The notes: a model not told the origin generated them from the letters alone. A DNA stretch of 64,000 nucleotides from Rhinopithecus roxellana (GCF_007565055.1 NC_044554.1:138755463-138819462), one strand, 5' to 3'. Counted from the first letter of the stretch, positions 10,116-23,060 are shown. Translations and numbers: made by a program.

Positions 10116-11844
10116 CCTAATATATGTAATAATAGATACTTTTTACTGGGGTATTGTAATAGTTCCTAATTGCTCTCTCTTCATCCAGTATACTCACCAT
10201 AATCCACATCCTTAACAACTGGAGAATATACTTCCACCTTCCCAAGATGTCTCAGTGTCTCAGCCCATTCTGGGATTAGGCTCAGGCTTGAGGTCTAGAA
10301 TCTTGATATTCAAATCAGTTCCAGGTAAGGATGAGACAAATATGGTTTCTTTCAGTTAGAAAATCTGTGAACTGAAGAGATAAGTTAGTTGCCTTCCACA
10401 CACCCAATGAGTGGCGAGACGGGGACAGAATAGCCGTAACAGATACACCTATTCAGTAGGGTACTGGATGGCAGAGACCGTGAGAGAGAACAGGAGAAAC
10501 ATAGCAGTCACTAGTTCCAAGCAAATTATGAGAGGTAGATAGGCATATATCTCTAGTTCTAGCTAGGTTGCCATTTGACTTCCTGGGAGTGGGTTTCTGT
10601 GGCTCTTGGCTCCCTCTGGGCTTTTAGCTTCATGACCTGAGTCACTTTCTCTTTTTTATTAGAAATGGTCCATGCTTGCTGGGGAGTAGTTTCTCCTTCT
10701 GATTCCTTTCCAGGAAGGCTGAGAATACTGTTTGTCTCTCCAATCAGGCTTTCTGTGTGAAAAGCCCTGGTATCTTCTGCTCGCAACTGGAATCATTCCT
10801 TATAGTGTGCCAGAAGTTGTTCCTGGTGTACTGGGACATGCATTCTGGTGGGTGCTTGGAGGAGAGTATGAAGGGATTACAACAGACTTGGATGAAGGAA
10901 TTTCCACCAAGGGAAAAAGAGATTGTATTTTTAGCCTACATTACACAGTTAATCTAACGAATCATTTCATTAATGTTGACTGTTCTTCCAGCCAAAGAGC
11001 AGAATTGAAAGAAACTTTTTACTGGTTGAAGCCACATGTGAGCTTTTCTAAATCCTCTGACCATTTGAAAGTTTAAAAGGTCCGTAACTTTCCAATTGTT
11101 AGCCTTAGGGTAAACGGAAACCTAAAATGGTCTGGGATTACCTTGATTATGAGAGTGGAAGTAACCTTCAGATTATTTCCCTGAAATTGCATTCCTACAA
11201 AAAAAAAAAAAATACTGATAGATAATTACTAACAAGCCTGGTCTTTAATAGTACACTTACCTTGTTCTGAGAAGTATGTGAATTATAGATCAGATGTCTC
11301 TCTGGGTAAGGATGAACCACTTCTCACATATAATCTTGTTTTAAAATCCCATATTAACATTGTTTTCCTAAATCTGCTTCAGCATCTTTATACTACTCAG
11401 AAAATAGAAATAACTCATATTTGCCCATATGTGTAGCAATAAATAGGAAGGATTGTGCACCACAGATAATGTTTGCTTCCTTCAATGACAGTGTCCTGAA
11501 GCAATGGAGTGTTAAATTATTTAGAAATACTTCTTCTCAGATTGGTAGTATTTGTCTTTTTGTCAGAATATTGTCTTTTTGTCATATTGTGCCAAAGATG
11601 GGCACAATATGACTGAAATTATGTATTTACTGAGAAAAGCATGATTTGTACTTGTTTTCAAGTGAGGGAATTATAAATTCAATACTTTGCTACCTTTCTA
11701 TGTATAATTTCTGTCAGAAATAAGCATTCAATCTATTCACATTATCATAGTTGAAACTGGAATTCTGGTTTTATTTTTCAAACACTGATTTGAAAAAAAT
11801 TCATCAACTCTTCTGCTTTAGAGGAGATTTTGAGCATAGTGTCT
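10116..11844. other. Unassigned block with mixed composition
   Basis: From about 10190 to 11080 the sequence is less AT-rich than its surroundings, with phrases such as CATTCTGGGATTAGGCTCAGG that recall internal sequence of old ERV or MaLR elements, but I cannot place it. A 114-codon plus-strand frame (10732-11076) matches no family I know. An A14 tract lies at 11200 and a hairpin at 11581-11613. Confidence 0.4.
11552..11613. repeat. Direct repeat fused to a perfect 13-base-arm hairpin
   Basis: TTGTCTTTTTGTCA occurs at 11552-11565 and 11571-11584. The second copy runs into GTCATATTGTGCC (11581-11593), a 7-base loop, and the exact reverse complement GGCACAATATGAC (11601-11613). Confidence 0.9.
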
Positions 11845-12300
11845 GTGATGGTTTGTGTTGTGTCAACTTGGTCATGCTGGAATGATGTTTCTCCAAATCC
11901 TCACCTTTCTGTGGTCCTGGATTGTGTGAGATTTGGAAGGTGGAAGTGAAGCAGTAGCCGTTAATGTCTGAAGGCCAGTGTTGTGAGAGGCATCATAAAC
12001 CCAGATGTGAGGGCAGGTTCTAGTGTGTCCTCACTCTCCCCAGGTCATCATCCTGATTGCTGGCCCTGCTGCCCAGTCATGACCTTCAGGCCCCATAACT
12101 GGACCTTGGGCTGCTGACTAACAGAAGCAGTAACTACACAAAGGCAACAGCTTTCTATAGACGACAACCCCAGCAACATTACGTGGCCCCATGTCCACAG
12201 CTCAATGTGTCATTCTCCCTGGATTCCTTTGCAGGCTCCAATTTGTCCATCTGCACCAGAGGTTTGGCAGTTGCCAGGTCTGATAACAAAGCTGCTTGTG
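11845..12300. mobile_element. Possible degraded LTR (weak)
   Basis: The start, TGTGATGGTTTGTGTTGTGTCAACTTGG, resembles the 5' edge of ERVL-type MLT2 LTRs in plus orientation, and local GC content is higher than on either side. Beyond about 40 bases I lose the match, so the family and right edge are guesses. Confidence 0.3.
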
Positions 12301-14565
12301 GGTAGATAAAATCATTGAGAAATAGCATGCAGGGATTACCTGGGAATATTAGGAGTATCTGTTTTAATTAGTAAGATCTGGTAAGTGTTTATCTAAAATT
12401 GGAGCAACCACTAACCAGTGTGACTTAAGAAAATTTTTTAAAAATTTTGTATAATTTTAATTAAATTACAACACTGAAGTAGTATAAAATATTTTTCTAT
12501 TAAACCAACTTTATTGTTTTGGTAAAACTTATATTTCACTTTACCTGTAGCATTGCATAAGATGTTATTGCCTTATTGTTAATGTGTAGGTTGGCTGCAT
12601 GTATCTAGTCATTGTTAATAGATTGATTCAGATTGAACACATTTTACATTTTAAATGAAGGCTTACTACTGATGCAACATTGAGTGAAAATGCTACCACT
12701 AGAATAGTAAACAGAAAAAAGAGATTAGTAGTCATGTTACAAATTTCATGAGGAATGGGATTGCATTTCAGTAGGGCACAGCAGAGCAAAAAAGCGCTTT
12801 TATTTTTGTGTACATTTCTTTAAAAGGTAAAAGTAGTGGGCAGTTTTTCTGTTGTGGGCAAAGTGTACAACATGAGACATTTTCAACAAATTTATAGTAA
12901 ATTTGATAAGATTTTTTCTAGCAAAAAGAATCATTGAGTTTAGCCACTTGAAATAATTTTTAAAAGAACAGAACAAAGGAACTGATGAATTGGTTAGAAT
13001 TAGAATTAAAAGACTAACAAAAAATTTTTAGTGATTTTTTTTTTCCAAGAAACTGAGCTTGTAAGTAAGTTAGGTTTTTTAAATAAGAAACCATTTTTAC
13101 ATGGAGAAATGGCAAAAATGATTCATAATTTCACCTTTTAAAAAATATGACTGCCAAACAATTAAAAAATTATATATATGACTTGTATTTAATTTCTCTT
13201 AGATAGTGCTGATTCAAAGAGTATTTGGAGACTTGAGGTAAAGTCTCATTCAAATGAATCTGAGAGGCCAGAAAAGCTTCCACTTCAGCATTCCAGATAT
13301 TTCCATTTCTAGGGGACCTTTGCAAAGTATATTTTAGTTTTTACTACATAACTCATAAAAATTTGATATTTTACTGTTAAAATTACTGGCTACTTGTGCT
13401 TATATGCATTAGTTAATATCCGTGTATTTAAAGATATTTCTTCAGAAACTTAGACAATTGAGAGGAAAAAACAATAACATTTTAATATTAGTATTAAAAT
13501 CCTAATACCATAATTGTTAGCATTTCTTCAATAGCTTTTCTTTTACAGCACAAAAATCTCATTTGAAATAAGTAAAAACATAAGTAAAAACATAAAAAAG
13601 ACTATTGGAAACAAAACCTTTTTAAGAACAGCAAACATGACATCATGTAATTAAAAATATAGAAAAGCATACAGTTTTGCCAACGAATATTACACTCACA
13701 AGTTTTTAGTGGCAAATATTTGGTAGAATAAGAGATGGGACATATCAGCATACCCATATTATTTGGAGGTGGTTCTTGATAACCATGCTGTTTATAGCTA
13801 ATTATTTTTGTATAGTCAGAATAATATTTGCTATTATATTAGGTTACATTGCTGCATTTGAACTATCGATTTAGAGTTTATCTTGCCCGTTGAAGAACTG
13901 ATCTTGGATTTTTCTTTTGTTGTGCAATTTCATTTGTGCCATTTCTAACCATATTGTATTGTTTTTAGAATGACTTTCTTCTTCAAATAACAAGTAGCCA
14001 AACTCCTTGAAAATGTAAAGTGCTCTATCAATATAAAGTTTGGGTTACCAGGCTTGGCAGCCAACACAGTTTAATGAGTAAACAAACACTCTGCAGAAAC
14101 TTAGACCCTGCTTAACCCATTCAGGCAATTCTAAGTATTTTAATTCTGCCGGAAATGTAGCCTACTGTTTTAATGAATAGTCAGAAAATATCCTTAATAC
14201 TTATGGATATTGATTCCAGCTGGAGATGCCTATCACCTCAGTTGACATTTAATATCTTTTCAAGGGATTCTCTTGAAGAGGGAAATAAAAGAAAGAAAAA
14301 GAACTGAACTTGCTTTATCATTCTTGAAAGTATTTACCAAATTGAAAGAACCTCAGTTTTTAAAAAGTAAACCACCTTAGGGAAAAAGCATAAATGTCAT
14401 TGCTGCCTAACTAGGTTTTAGAAGTCCAGAAGTCAGAGGGGGGCCTTCATAGACAAAGCCTGATTCTGAAATAGTTTTGATTCCTGTATCTGACTGAGAA
14501 TGTGTCAGTGCTATTTGTAAAGTGTATGTGGTCATGGAAGTTATCAGCATATTAAAATGTATTCC
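12301..14565. other. Unassigned AT-rich DNA
   Basis: More than 2 kb with no transposon, frame above chance or RNA gene that I recognise. Subtle ancient repeats may be present. The block at 14190-14330 looks less degenerate than its flanks but has no motif I can name. Confidence 0.5.
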
Positions 14566-14925
14566 CTATGCAGCCATAAAAAAGGATGAGTTCATGTCCT
14601 TTATAGGGACATGGATGCAGCTGGAAACCATCATTCTCAGCAAACTATCGCAAGAACAGAAAACCAAACACCGCATGCTCTCACTCATAGGTGGGAATTG
14701 AACAATAAGATCACTTGGACACAGGAAGGGGAACATCACACACTGAGGCCTGTTGTGGGGTGGAGAGAAGGGGGAGGGATAGCATTAGGAGATATACCTA
14801 ATGTAAATGACGAGTTAATGGGTGCAGCACACCAACATGGCACACGTATACATATATAACAAACCTGCATGTTGTGCACATGTACCCTAGAACATAAAGT
14901 ATAATAAAAAAATAAAATATAATAT
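14566..14925 (+). mobile_element. L1PA 3' end, 5'-truncated
   Basis: Starts inside ORF2 (CTATGCAGCCATAAAAAAGG), keeps CATCATTCTCAGCAAACTATCG and the ORF2 stop, then the 3'UTR (GGAGGGATAGCATTAGGAGA) and a tail AATAAAAAAATAAAA. Divergence is low, so this is a primate-age insertion. An 82-codon frame at 14611-14859 is the ORF2 terminus in another frame plus 3'UTR. Confidence 0.95.
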
Positions 14926-15089
14926 AATATATTCCACATGGATACTTTTTCTGCCATTCTTCTCATTTAGTACTCCTAACCTTGTAAAGTAGAAAAAGAA
15001 ATTTAAAAGGGAGATGTCATTCAGAATATTATATTTATGCTACTTGGCTAAATATCAGGCTGTGTAATGTGAAGGACATAGAAATTCTA
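14926..15089. other. Unassigned spacer
   Basis: Short AT-rich segment between two LINE insertions; nothing recognised. Confidence 0.4.
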
Positions 15090-16230
15090 GGATGGCAGCG
15101 TAAGGTGCTTGAGGAACCCTTTCCCCAGCAAAACAACAATAATTTAAAGTCCCTGGAAGTTGTCCTAAAGTCATAGAGTGAATGAAACAGTGAGAGGCCG
15201 TGGCATTTGAGCCACAAGGTTGTGTCCTTTTAACTTTCATCCCTAGCTCCATGTTACAGAGGTGCTACCCCAGGTGCTCTTCTCTGGGCAACTGCAACCA
15301 AGAAGAGAGGGGCTCCCTCTCCTCCAGCCTCCCAGTCTTGGGCCATGGTTTCTACATCTCACCGTCATCCTAGTCCACTGTTGGAGAAGTTCTCTTCCAA
15401 GCAGATGTGGCTTAGAGAAGCAGATCTTCCTTTCCCTACCCAGTACCTACTCATAAAGATGAAGCTCAACCCCAAATGCAACAGGCTGAAACTACTGGGA
15501 CCCCTATCAACCTTGCCCCAACATACTTATAGGGTGAAAGTTCCATATCAGTGGGGCAAGCTAAGAAAATAGTGGCAGCCACCCTGCCCTTCCCCTCATC
15601 ACAACTCATAGAGCAGAATGTACTCTTGAAAAAGTATGTCCCTACCCCAGCTCTGGTGAAATAGTACAAGTGTTCCACCCAGGAGGAAAGGCAGGCCATA
15701 AAGACAAGGAGCTCTCATCTCTTCCTCAGGAAACTGCCTTTATTTGGAACAGAGCATAGAGAATTCTATGACTAAGGGCATTTTTAAAAATTATGGAGAT
15801 CTTGGTGGAAAGCAATTTAAAAAGACTAGTAGCTCTATGAAATATGCAAAACGGCAGAGCAACCAAAGGTTTAATAGAGAGCGACAGAGAAAGAGATAAC
15901 CAAAAAAAGCCCTCTTGGGATCATAGTCAGTTCTTGGGGTAGGAAGGCTGTGCACATGTACTTTCAGAAACAATCAGAGCGTGATATGTAAAGACTTGGA
16001 AGCATCCCCACAAAGTGCACGGGCCCATCAACACAAGGCAGAGCCCTCACTGTCATAGGGACTGAAGGACAGCCTCTGATCAAACACAAATCAAACAATA
16101 ACCTGCTCTGACCTGGGAGCTGCTCCTAGGAGGATAAATATGAAATAGAATCACTAATTCCAGTCAGTCTGTGTGACTGTATGTGCCCCCAAAGCTAATT
16201 GCTTCTTGAGAAAGTTTGGAAAGATAACTT

Positions 16231-16534
16231 CCTTTTTTTTTTTTTTTTTTTTTTTGAGACCGAGTCTCTGTCACCCAGGCTGTAGTGCAGTGGCGCCATC
16301 TCTGCTCACTGCAAGCTCTGCCTCCCGGGTTCACAACATTCTCCTGCCTCAGCCTCCCAAGTAGCTGGGACTATAGGCAGCCGCCACCGCACCCGGCTAG
16401 TTTTTTGTATTTTTTTAGTAGAGACGGGGTTTCACCATGTTAGCCAGGATGGTCTTGATCGCCTGACCTCGTGATCCACCCGCCTCAGCCTCCCAAAGTG
16501 CTGGGATTACAGGCGTGAGCCACCGCGCCCGGCC
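16231..16534 (-). mobile_element. AluYR with perfect 14-base target-site duplication
   Basis: Full-length Alu inside the HAL1-like 5' region. The flanking repeat TGGAAAGATAACTT is exact (16217-16230 and 16535-16548). It carries CCCGGCTAGTTTTTTG, the Old World monkey variant. The low mutation load indicates a young insertion. Confidence 0.97.
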
Positions 16535-17313
16535 TGGAAAGATAACTTTCAAGTTACTTGTCTGTGGCAAAACACAGGGCAACAAATATAAACTCCCTGA
16601 ACTCTGATATCAGCCTCTAGGCCACACAGCCCTTGATGAGTAAGTGGCTTATGCCAACCCAAGGATGACCCCTAGGGAATGAGGTCAAGAGCTAAAACAA
16701 GGGAAAGAAATCTGTGCAGGGACATCAGAGGCTGCACACCTGGAGGGAATTAGAATTTGCAGAATTAGTTTAATTAAGTAATTAATCAAATAAGCAAATG
16801 ACCCAGCAAAAAAGCACAATGCCCCCCTGCAGTATTCAGTATCCAGATTTGCTAAAAATATACCTAAAATGTCTAGCTTTCAATAAAAAAATTATCAGAT
16901 ATGCAAAGAAACAGGAAAATGTAACCCAAACACAGGAAAAAGTAGCTGGCAATAAAAACTGCCTTTGAAGATATCCTGATGGTAGGATGGCAAATTTAGC
17001 AGACAGAGACTTCAAAAAAGCTATTATAAAGATATTCAAAGACTAAAAGAAGTCATGTTTACGAATTAAAGGAAAGTCTAATGATGATGCCGTATTAAAC
17101 AGAGAATATCAATAAAGAGAAAAAATACTTAAAAGAAGCAAATTGAATTTTGGAGTTGAAAAGTAAAAAAAGAAAAAAACCCAAATGAAAAATTTTAGCT
17201 GGCAGAGGAGAGAATCAGCAAACCGAAGGTAGATCAATAGAAATTAGGCAATCTGAAGAACGGAGAGGAAAAATAATTAAAAAAAAAAACTTAAGGAAAT
17301 ATAGGGTACTATT

Positions 17314-17315
<2 letters not shown>

Positions 17316-17344
<29 letters not shown>
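17316..17344 (+). repeat. (CA)n microsatellite
   Basis: About 14 uninterrupted CA units inside ORF1-derived sequence of the HAL1-like element, where the consensus has an imperfect ACATACACAT stretch. Confidence 0.95.
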
Positions 17345-17346
<2 letters not shown>

Positions 17347-18251
17347 TATGTGTAATGAGTGTAGCAGAGGTAAGAGGAAAAGGATAGAAAAAAATATCAA
17401 AAAATTATGTCTGGAAATTCCCTAAATATGAAGAAAAACATTAATTTTCACTTCCAAGAAGCTCAACAAAATCTAAGCAGGACAGATGGAAAGAAATAGA
17501 TAACCGGACACATTATTGTCAAAATGTTGAAAGATAGATGCAAATCTTGAAAGCAGCACGAGAAGAATAAGTCACTGTGTACAAGGGAAGTGCAATAACA
17601 TGAAGAATTAACTTATCAGAAACCATGAAGGTCAGAGGCATTGCAAGTCATAACCAAAGTGCTGAAAGTAAAAATAAAATCAAATAGAAAGATAATGAGA
17701 AAGGTTGGTGAGGATGTTGGGAAATTGAAACGCTCATGCTTCACTGATGGGAAGGTAAATGCAGCTGCTTTGGGAAACATTTCAGCAGTTTCTTTACCTG
17801 TTAAACAGATACCAATTCAATTCTAGCAATTCTACTCAGCTATGTATATCCAAGAGAATGAAAACATAGATCCACACAAACCTTGTATGTAAGTGTTCAT
17901 AATAGCATTATTCATATTATTCATAATATCCAAAAAGTGTAAATGACTCATATGTCTATCAACTGATGATTGGATAAAGTATGTTAAATCCATAAAATAG
18001 GCCATTATTGGCCTATACAGAGGAAAAGTATTGATGTATGCTAAACACAGATGAATTTTGGAAATATTCTGCTAAGCAAAAGAAGCCAGTTACAAAGGAC
18101 CACATATTATATTATTTCATTTGCAAGATATGTTCAGAATATGCAACTTCACTGATAGAAATAAGAATACTCACTGCCTAGCACTGCGGTTGAGAGTGGG
18201 CAAATGTGGAGTGACAGCTAAAGGGCAGGAGGCTAGGGAGAAAGAAAATGT

Positions 18252-18546
18252 TTGTTGTTGTTGTTTTGAGACAGAGTCTCACTCTGTTGTCCCGGCTGGA
18301 GTGTAATGGCACTGTCTCAGCTCCCTGCAACCTCTGCCTCCTGGGTTCAAGTGATTCTCCTGCCTCAGCCTCCTGAGTAGCTGGGATTACATGCGTGTAC
18401 CACCACGCCTGGCTAATTTTTGTATTTTTAGTAGAGATGGGGTTTTACCATGTTGGTCAGGCTGGTCTTGAACTCCTGACCTCGGGATCCACCTCCCTTG
18501 GCCTTCTAAAGTGCTGGGTTTACAGGCATGAGCCACCGCGCTCAGC
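18252..18546 (-). mobile_element. AluS in the 3'UTR of the HAL1-like element
   Basis: Runs from a (TTG)n-interrupted T tail and GAGACAGAGTCTCACTC to GAGCCACCGCGCTCAGC. The flanks AGAAAATGTTT and AGAAAAGTTTT are probably the diverged target duplication. Host 3'UTR text continues on both sides. Confidence 0.92.
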
Positions 18547-18680
18547 TAGAAAAGTTTTAGGGTCAGATTTTGTGGTGATGGTTATGCAATCCTGTGAATA
18601 TACTAAAAATGTTTGAATTTTACATGTCGAATGAATTGTATAGTATGTTCATTATATCTCAATAAAGCTGTTTAAAAGAA

Positions 18681-20664
18681 AACAATTGTGATCTATGAAG
18701 GCAATGGTATAGATTTGTTTAAAATTCACTTCTGTTTTCTGTAGTTCTTAATTATGTCCCTTTTATCCTATTTTTGTACCTCACTCCTGAGATATTCAAC
18801 AGATAAAATTAATCACTATTTTTACTACTACTGTTTATAATGGCAGACAAAATTGAACTATTTTTATAAAAGGACATTTTCAATATATTGTCTACTTGGT
18901 TATCTATGTGCATTGAGAAAAGTCTAGCTTTATGTACATGATAGTCATGAAACTGATACTCAGGAAAATTGGTATTTCCCATTCTTTGGCTAGCTACAAA
19001 CCAGATGTAATCATCTTATTACCTATTCCATAGCTCCCATAAAATACACGTTTACTCTCTTCTCAGAGGTAGACTCAGCTAGTGTTCAACATTTATGCAT
19101 CACTTTGCTTTTAAATGGTCTATCTTTAGGAGTCTCCCCTAACAGCCATTATCAGGATCAGTGTTTATGAAATGTCTACTACCATTCACCTTGCTAGTGT
19201 CAAGGGTTGAGTCTATTAAGAGGGAGGAACAAATAAGTTTTACAGGTATTTTTCCTGCATACCAAGGTCCCAAAATAATCTTGTGGGAGTCCTGGGATTA
19301 GCACTCACAGTTCTGTCATCTCAACTGCACCATAGTTTACTCACCTATATTGTTTCCCTGTAAGAAATGGTAAGCAGAAATATCTCACTGCACATCAGGT
19401 CTCTAATGTGTTTGTTGAGCTCTGCATATTTTAGCAAATTCTGAGGGTTACAGCTCTGTAGGTAAAGTCATGCCACCCCTAGGCCTACATTTCAACTACT
19501 TTGCCATCTGGAGCACTCCATCTGGAGTTCCTTTTACCAGTTTTTTTCATTCCATGCTTTTCTACTAATTCTTCCCTCTTTCATGTCTTTGCTATGTGGT
19601 GGACTCTACTGCTTGTAACTTTAGGAAAACAAGCAAATGTTATTTTTACTTTCTGGGAGGGTGATGGAGAGGCTGTTAACTATCAAAGTTTATGTTCTAT
19701 TTTGCATACCTGAATTTTACAAAGTAATAATAAACCAGTTCCAACCCAGCTGTTGTTAGGACATTTTCCGTATCTATAAATCGTAAATGTTTCAAAACTG
19801 GTGTAATTCTTCTTGTTAGAGACTGAGGAGAAGAGTAGGTGTGAAATTTTGTGAGCACAGGCAATATTTTCCTCATTCTTATCTTCCACATGATTGGAAA
19901 AAAAGAGACTGAAAGAAAATTCTATGTGCTAACCAAATTTTTTCCTTAATCTCTCTGAAAATGTACATGCATTTTCAAAACACGTTGAAGAAATAAAAGA
20001 TGACCACATCTCCATAGCAACCCCTTTATAATATTAATATTCTTTCCTTGTTCCCCTTCCCAGCATGCATGTACCAACAGAAAGCGTCATATAAGACTCA
20101 AAATTGCTTAGGTTTAAAAAAAGTTTTTCAGATTAAAAAATCCAACCTTGCTTTTTGTTAATAGCTGCATAGATGTTAGATTTTCAAAATGACAAGTGGA
20201 AAATTTTCCCATTTGTTCACATTAGGCCAACATATTTACTGTATCAACAATATGAATTTCCAATGTGTCAACAGGTTATTTTTAAGGAAGCTCTTTCATG
20301 AGATTTCTCTCTCTGCAGACTATGAATCATGCAAATTAACCCATCTCTAGAGATAGCTGAGTGTGTGTACATATATTTTCTGTGTAAAAAATTGAGGCTA
20401 TAAAACGGTTTATCCCCAGAAAGGAAACTATAGTATTCTGTGACTGTGTGTGTTTCAGTATGTATTGCTAGGAGGAAAAAATAAACACATATCAGCAACC
20501 AGAAATAGAAAGCTATATGCTTACACCACGGATAAAATAACCCATAAACCATTCCTGATTCAGCACCCAATATCTTGCTAGCTACATGCTATTAAAATGT
20601 CTCCATATACCTAAAGCTGTCTATCCTGGAAATATCAAACTTCTGTATACCGTACATAAAATTA
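18681..20664. other. Unassigned DNA
   Basis: Two kilobases without a repeat family I recognise. Frames up to 100 codons occur but have no domain, no codon regularity and no partner exons. Confidence 0.5.
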
Positions 20665-20890
20665 TCAGGCAACATTTATTATTTTTTCACATTTTTTATG
20701 ACATTTATTACAATCCAAAATTATTCATTTGTTGTCTCTCATTGCCTTCCCAAACCAGAGTGTAAATTTCACAGGAAAAGGGACCATATCTGTTTTGCTT
20801 ATCCCTATGTCCCTAACACCTTGAATAGTACCTGTCATACTGCAAGTGCTTAATAAATACGCACTGTAAAAATATTGTATGCATTTGGAG
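20665..20890 (+). mobile_element. L2 3' end
   Basis: AGTGTAAATTTCACAGGAAA, GGGACCATATCTGTTTTGC, CCCTATGTCCCTAACACC and GTGCTTAATAAATACGCAC follow the L2 tail in order. Confidence 0.85.
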
Positions 20891-22019
20891 AGAGATATGG
20901 TAGGCTGGTTAGTCCATTATAGTACAACGCTTTACCATTAAAAAATAATTTATTAATGAAATCCATTTCCCCCAATTTTTCCTCTCAGAATATTTTTAAT
21001 CTTAATTACTCAATTTGTAATTCACTAAGTTTATAAGTTCTTCTCAGATTTCAGACTTTTTGATACACACACATACATATACTCTGCAAGTGTAATTTTG
21101 GTAAAAGAATCACTGATACTGAAGCACAGAGTTTCAAACATATATTTTCAAAACCTCCATCATCTTTCCAGTTGTTAAATTTCCCCCTAAGGTCTTATAA
21201 GATTTATTTTATTCATATTGGCTTAAACTTCTTAATTGCAAAGATGGCTACATGTATTTCTACATAGGCTATAATCTGATATAAAGTTTATGATTCTTGC
21301 TCCCTATCCATCCCTCTCCAACTCTCTTTTTCTCCTCTCTCCTCCCCATTATGGTTACATTAGAATTCGAATATTGCTCTCTTTTTTCCTTTTTTAAACT
21401 TTTTTTCTTCACTGCTTCATAAGAGCAGAGAAAGAAGATAGAATTACAGACCCATTTAATTTGCAGTTTATTAATGGCTTCTCTTACAGATATAGGTGAC
21501 AGAAAATTTGGAGGAATTTGAGAACATATATGGATAAAAATGCACTATTTGACCATCATGGTCATAGATTCTCATGCTTATAGAAAATAGATTATTTGGA
21601 TTAATTGTTTATGCCACTGTCCACTCCAAGGGAGCTCTATTTGGGCAGTGGCTGGGAACTATTCACACCAGTGATTAGTTTACCACTTGTGTTCCTTCAG
21701 GTCAGAACCAAATTGCTATCTACCACCTGTCAGGTGAAAATGTGCCAGAATAGATAGGTTTTCCGTTTCTCCGCCTTGCTGGTTTACCAATTAGATGAGT
21801 AAAGGATAAATAATGAAGACCATTCAGAGGGGAATAGAGGATAGAAGAGATGACACTTGTGAAAAGGTGTTGCACCTCTTAGCACACAGATGGGGTATAT
21901 GTATTTAGGTTTTGGCATTATTTCTCTCTGTTCAAACCTGCTGTTGTATCTGAGAAGGGTTATTTATCCAATGCTTTGTAGTTTAAATGTCCACTAGTGT
22001 CTCTAAAATTTATTAATGG
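20891..22019. other. Unassigned DNA
   Basis: AT-rich sequence with a pyrimidine-rich patch at 21297-21350. No element or gene recognised. Confidence 0.5.
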
Positions 22020-22190
22020 TGGATCTCTTCCTTGACTGTGCATTAAAATCATTGGGAAGCTTTTACAATATAATGCCTGAGTCCCAATAAGGATAAACTG
22101 TATCTCTGGGGTAAGGATTTAGATACTGGAATGTTCTTTGAAAGCCTTCCCAAAATGATTCTATTAGAGTTAATATTGAGTCCTGCAGTT
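22020..22190 (+). mobile_element. MER5A-like hAT-Charlie fragment
   Basis: GTGCATTAAAATCATTGGGAAGC, TGCCTGAGTCCC and AACTGTATCTCTGGGGT correspond to MER5A in forward orientation. Terminal repeats are too decayed to read. Confidence 0.7.
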
Positions 22191-22389
22191 ATGATATGGG
22201 AAAAATCTAACTTTACTTTTCCTATATGAAGAAAATAATTATCTCTCTGATGATATCCAGTTACTATATGAAGACTAAGAATATACCAAAGGAGGATCAA
22301 GATGATTGCCACTTACCGAGAACTCAGGCAAGTCAGATAGCTTGAAACTGCAATGGCATTAATCAGTTGATTTATCATGCTTGCAAGCA

Positions 22390-23060
22390 AGTAGGCATTG
22401 GTTCATTCAATACAGATTTGTTAATGGTCACAGTTTACAGTACTTGACATGGGTGAATAAGAAAGGAATAGATACAATACACTTGACTTTAATATCACGT
22501 TCAAGTAATGAACATAGATATGTAAACAATTACAGAATCTACTTAATACAATGATAGAATTAAGTCTAAAATATATAAGCAGCACACAAAAGGAGTGATT
22601 AATTCTGTCTTCAGGGAAAGGAAGAGGAGAAAATAAGCTTCTTTTAGGTGGTAGTGGTTATGCTGAGTTTTGAAAATAAATATTAATTTCTAGGCATTCC
22701 AGTGAATGTGGTAGGAAAGGTCACTTCAGGAAGAGAGGGCAGCCTGTGAAAGGGCACAGATCATGACATATTTAGGGATCTAAATTATTTTTTTGCCATT
22801 GCAGAACCAAGAGTTATTGAAGTGGTGAGAGATGGATAGATAAATTATATAAGACCTAACATTTTATATTAAAAAATTTGAACTTTATAGAAAATAAAGA
22901 ATCAGTAAAAATCTTAACTCCAGGTGAGAGACATGATGGGACTTACAAATTGCTGGCAGTTTTGATATCTTTTCAGAAGGGGTGAGATAAGAAGTGGTGA
23001 AAAGTAGTTAGAAAGCTGTTTCAGCAGTCTGACTAAAAGTCGATGAGGCTTTGAATAATG
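22390..23060 (-). mobile_element. L2, minus strand (degraded)
   Basis: Starts with the reversed L2 tail (GGTTCATTCAATACAGATTTG). Later phrases CTAGGCATTCCAGTGAATG and AAAGGGCACAGATCATGAC fit the reversed L2 3' region. Divergence is high and the right edge is approximate. Confidence 0.5.

Larger units (their letters stand above)
15090..18680 (+). mobile_element. HAL1-like L1: 5'UTR and ORF1 joined to the 3' end
   Basis: The left part (15090-16750, with an Alu) matches an L1M-type 5' region, from GGATGGCAGCGTAAGG to ACCTGGGAGCTGCTCCTAGG. The middle (about 16800-17690) is ORF1 sequence: AAGAAACAGGAAAATGTAACCC, GAGAATATCAATAAAGAGA, and GCTCAACAAAATCTAAGC. From about 17700 it jumps to the ORF2 terminus (GGTTGGTGAGGATGTTGGG) and a 3'UTR ending CTCAATAAAGCTG. 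About 3 kb of ORF2 is absent. This is the layout of HAL1 'half-L1' elements, though an internally deleted L1M would look the same. All frames are broken. Confidence 0.75.
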
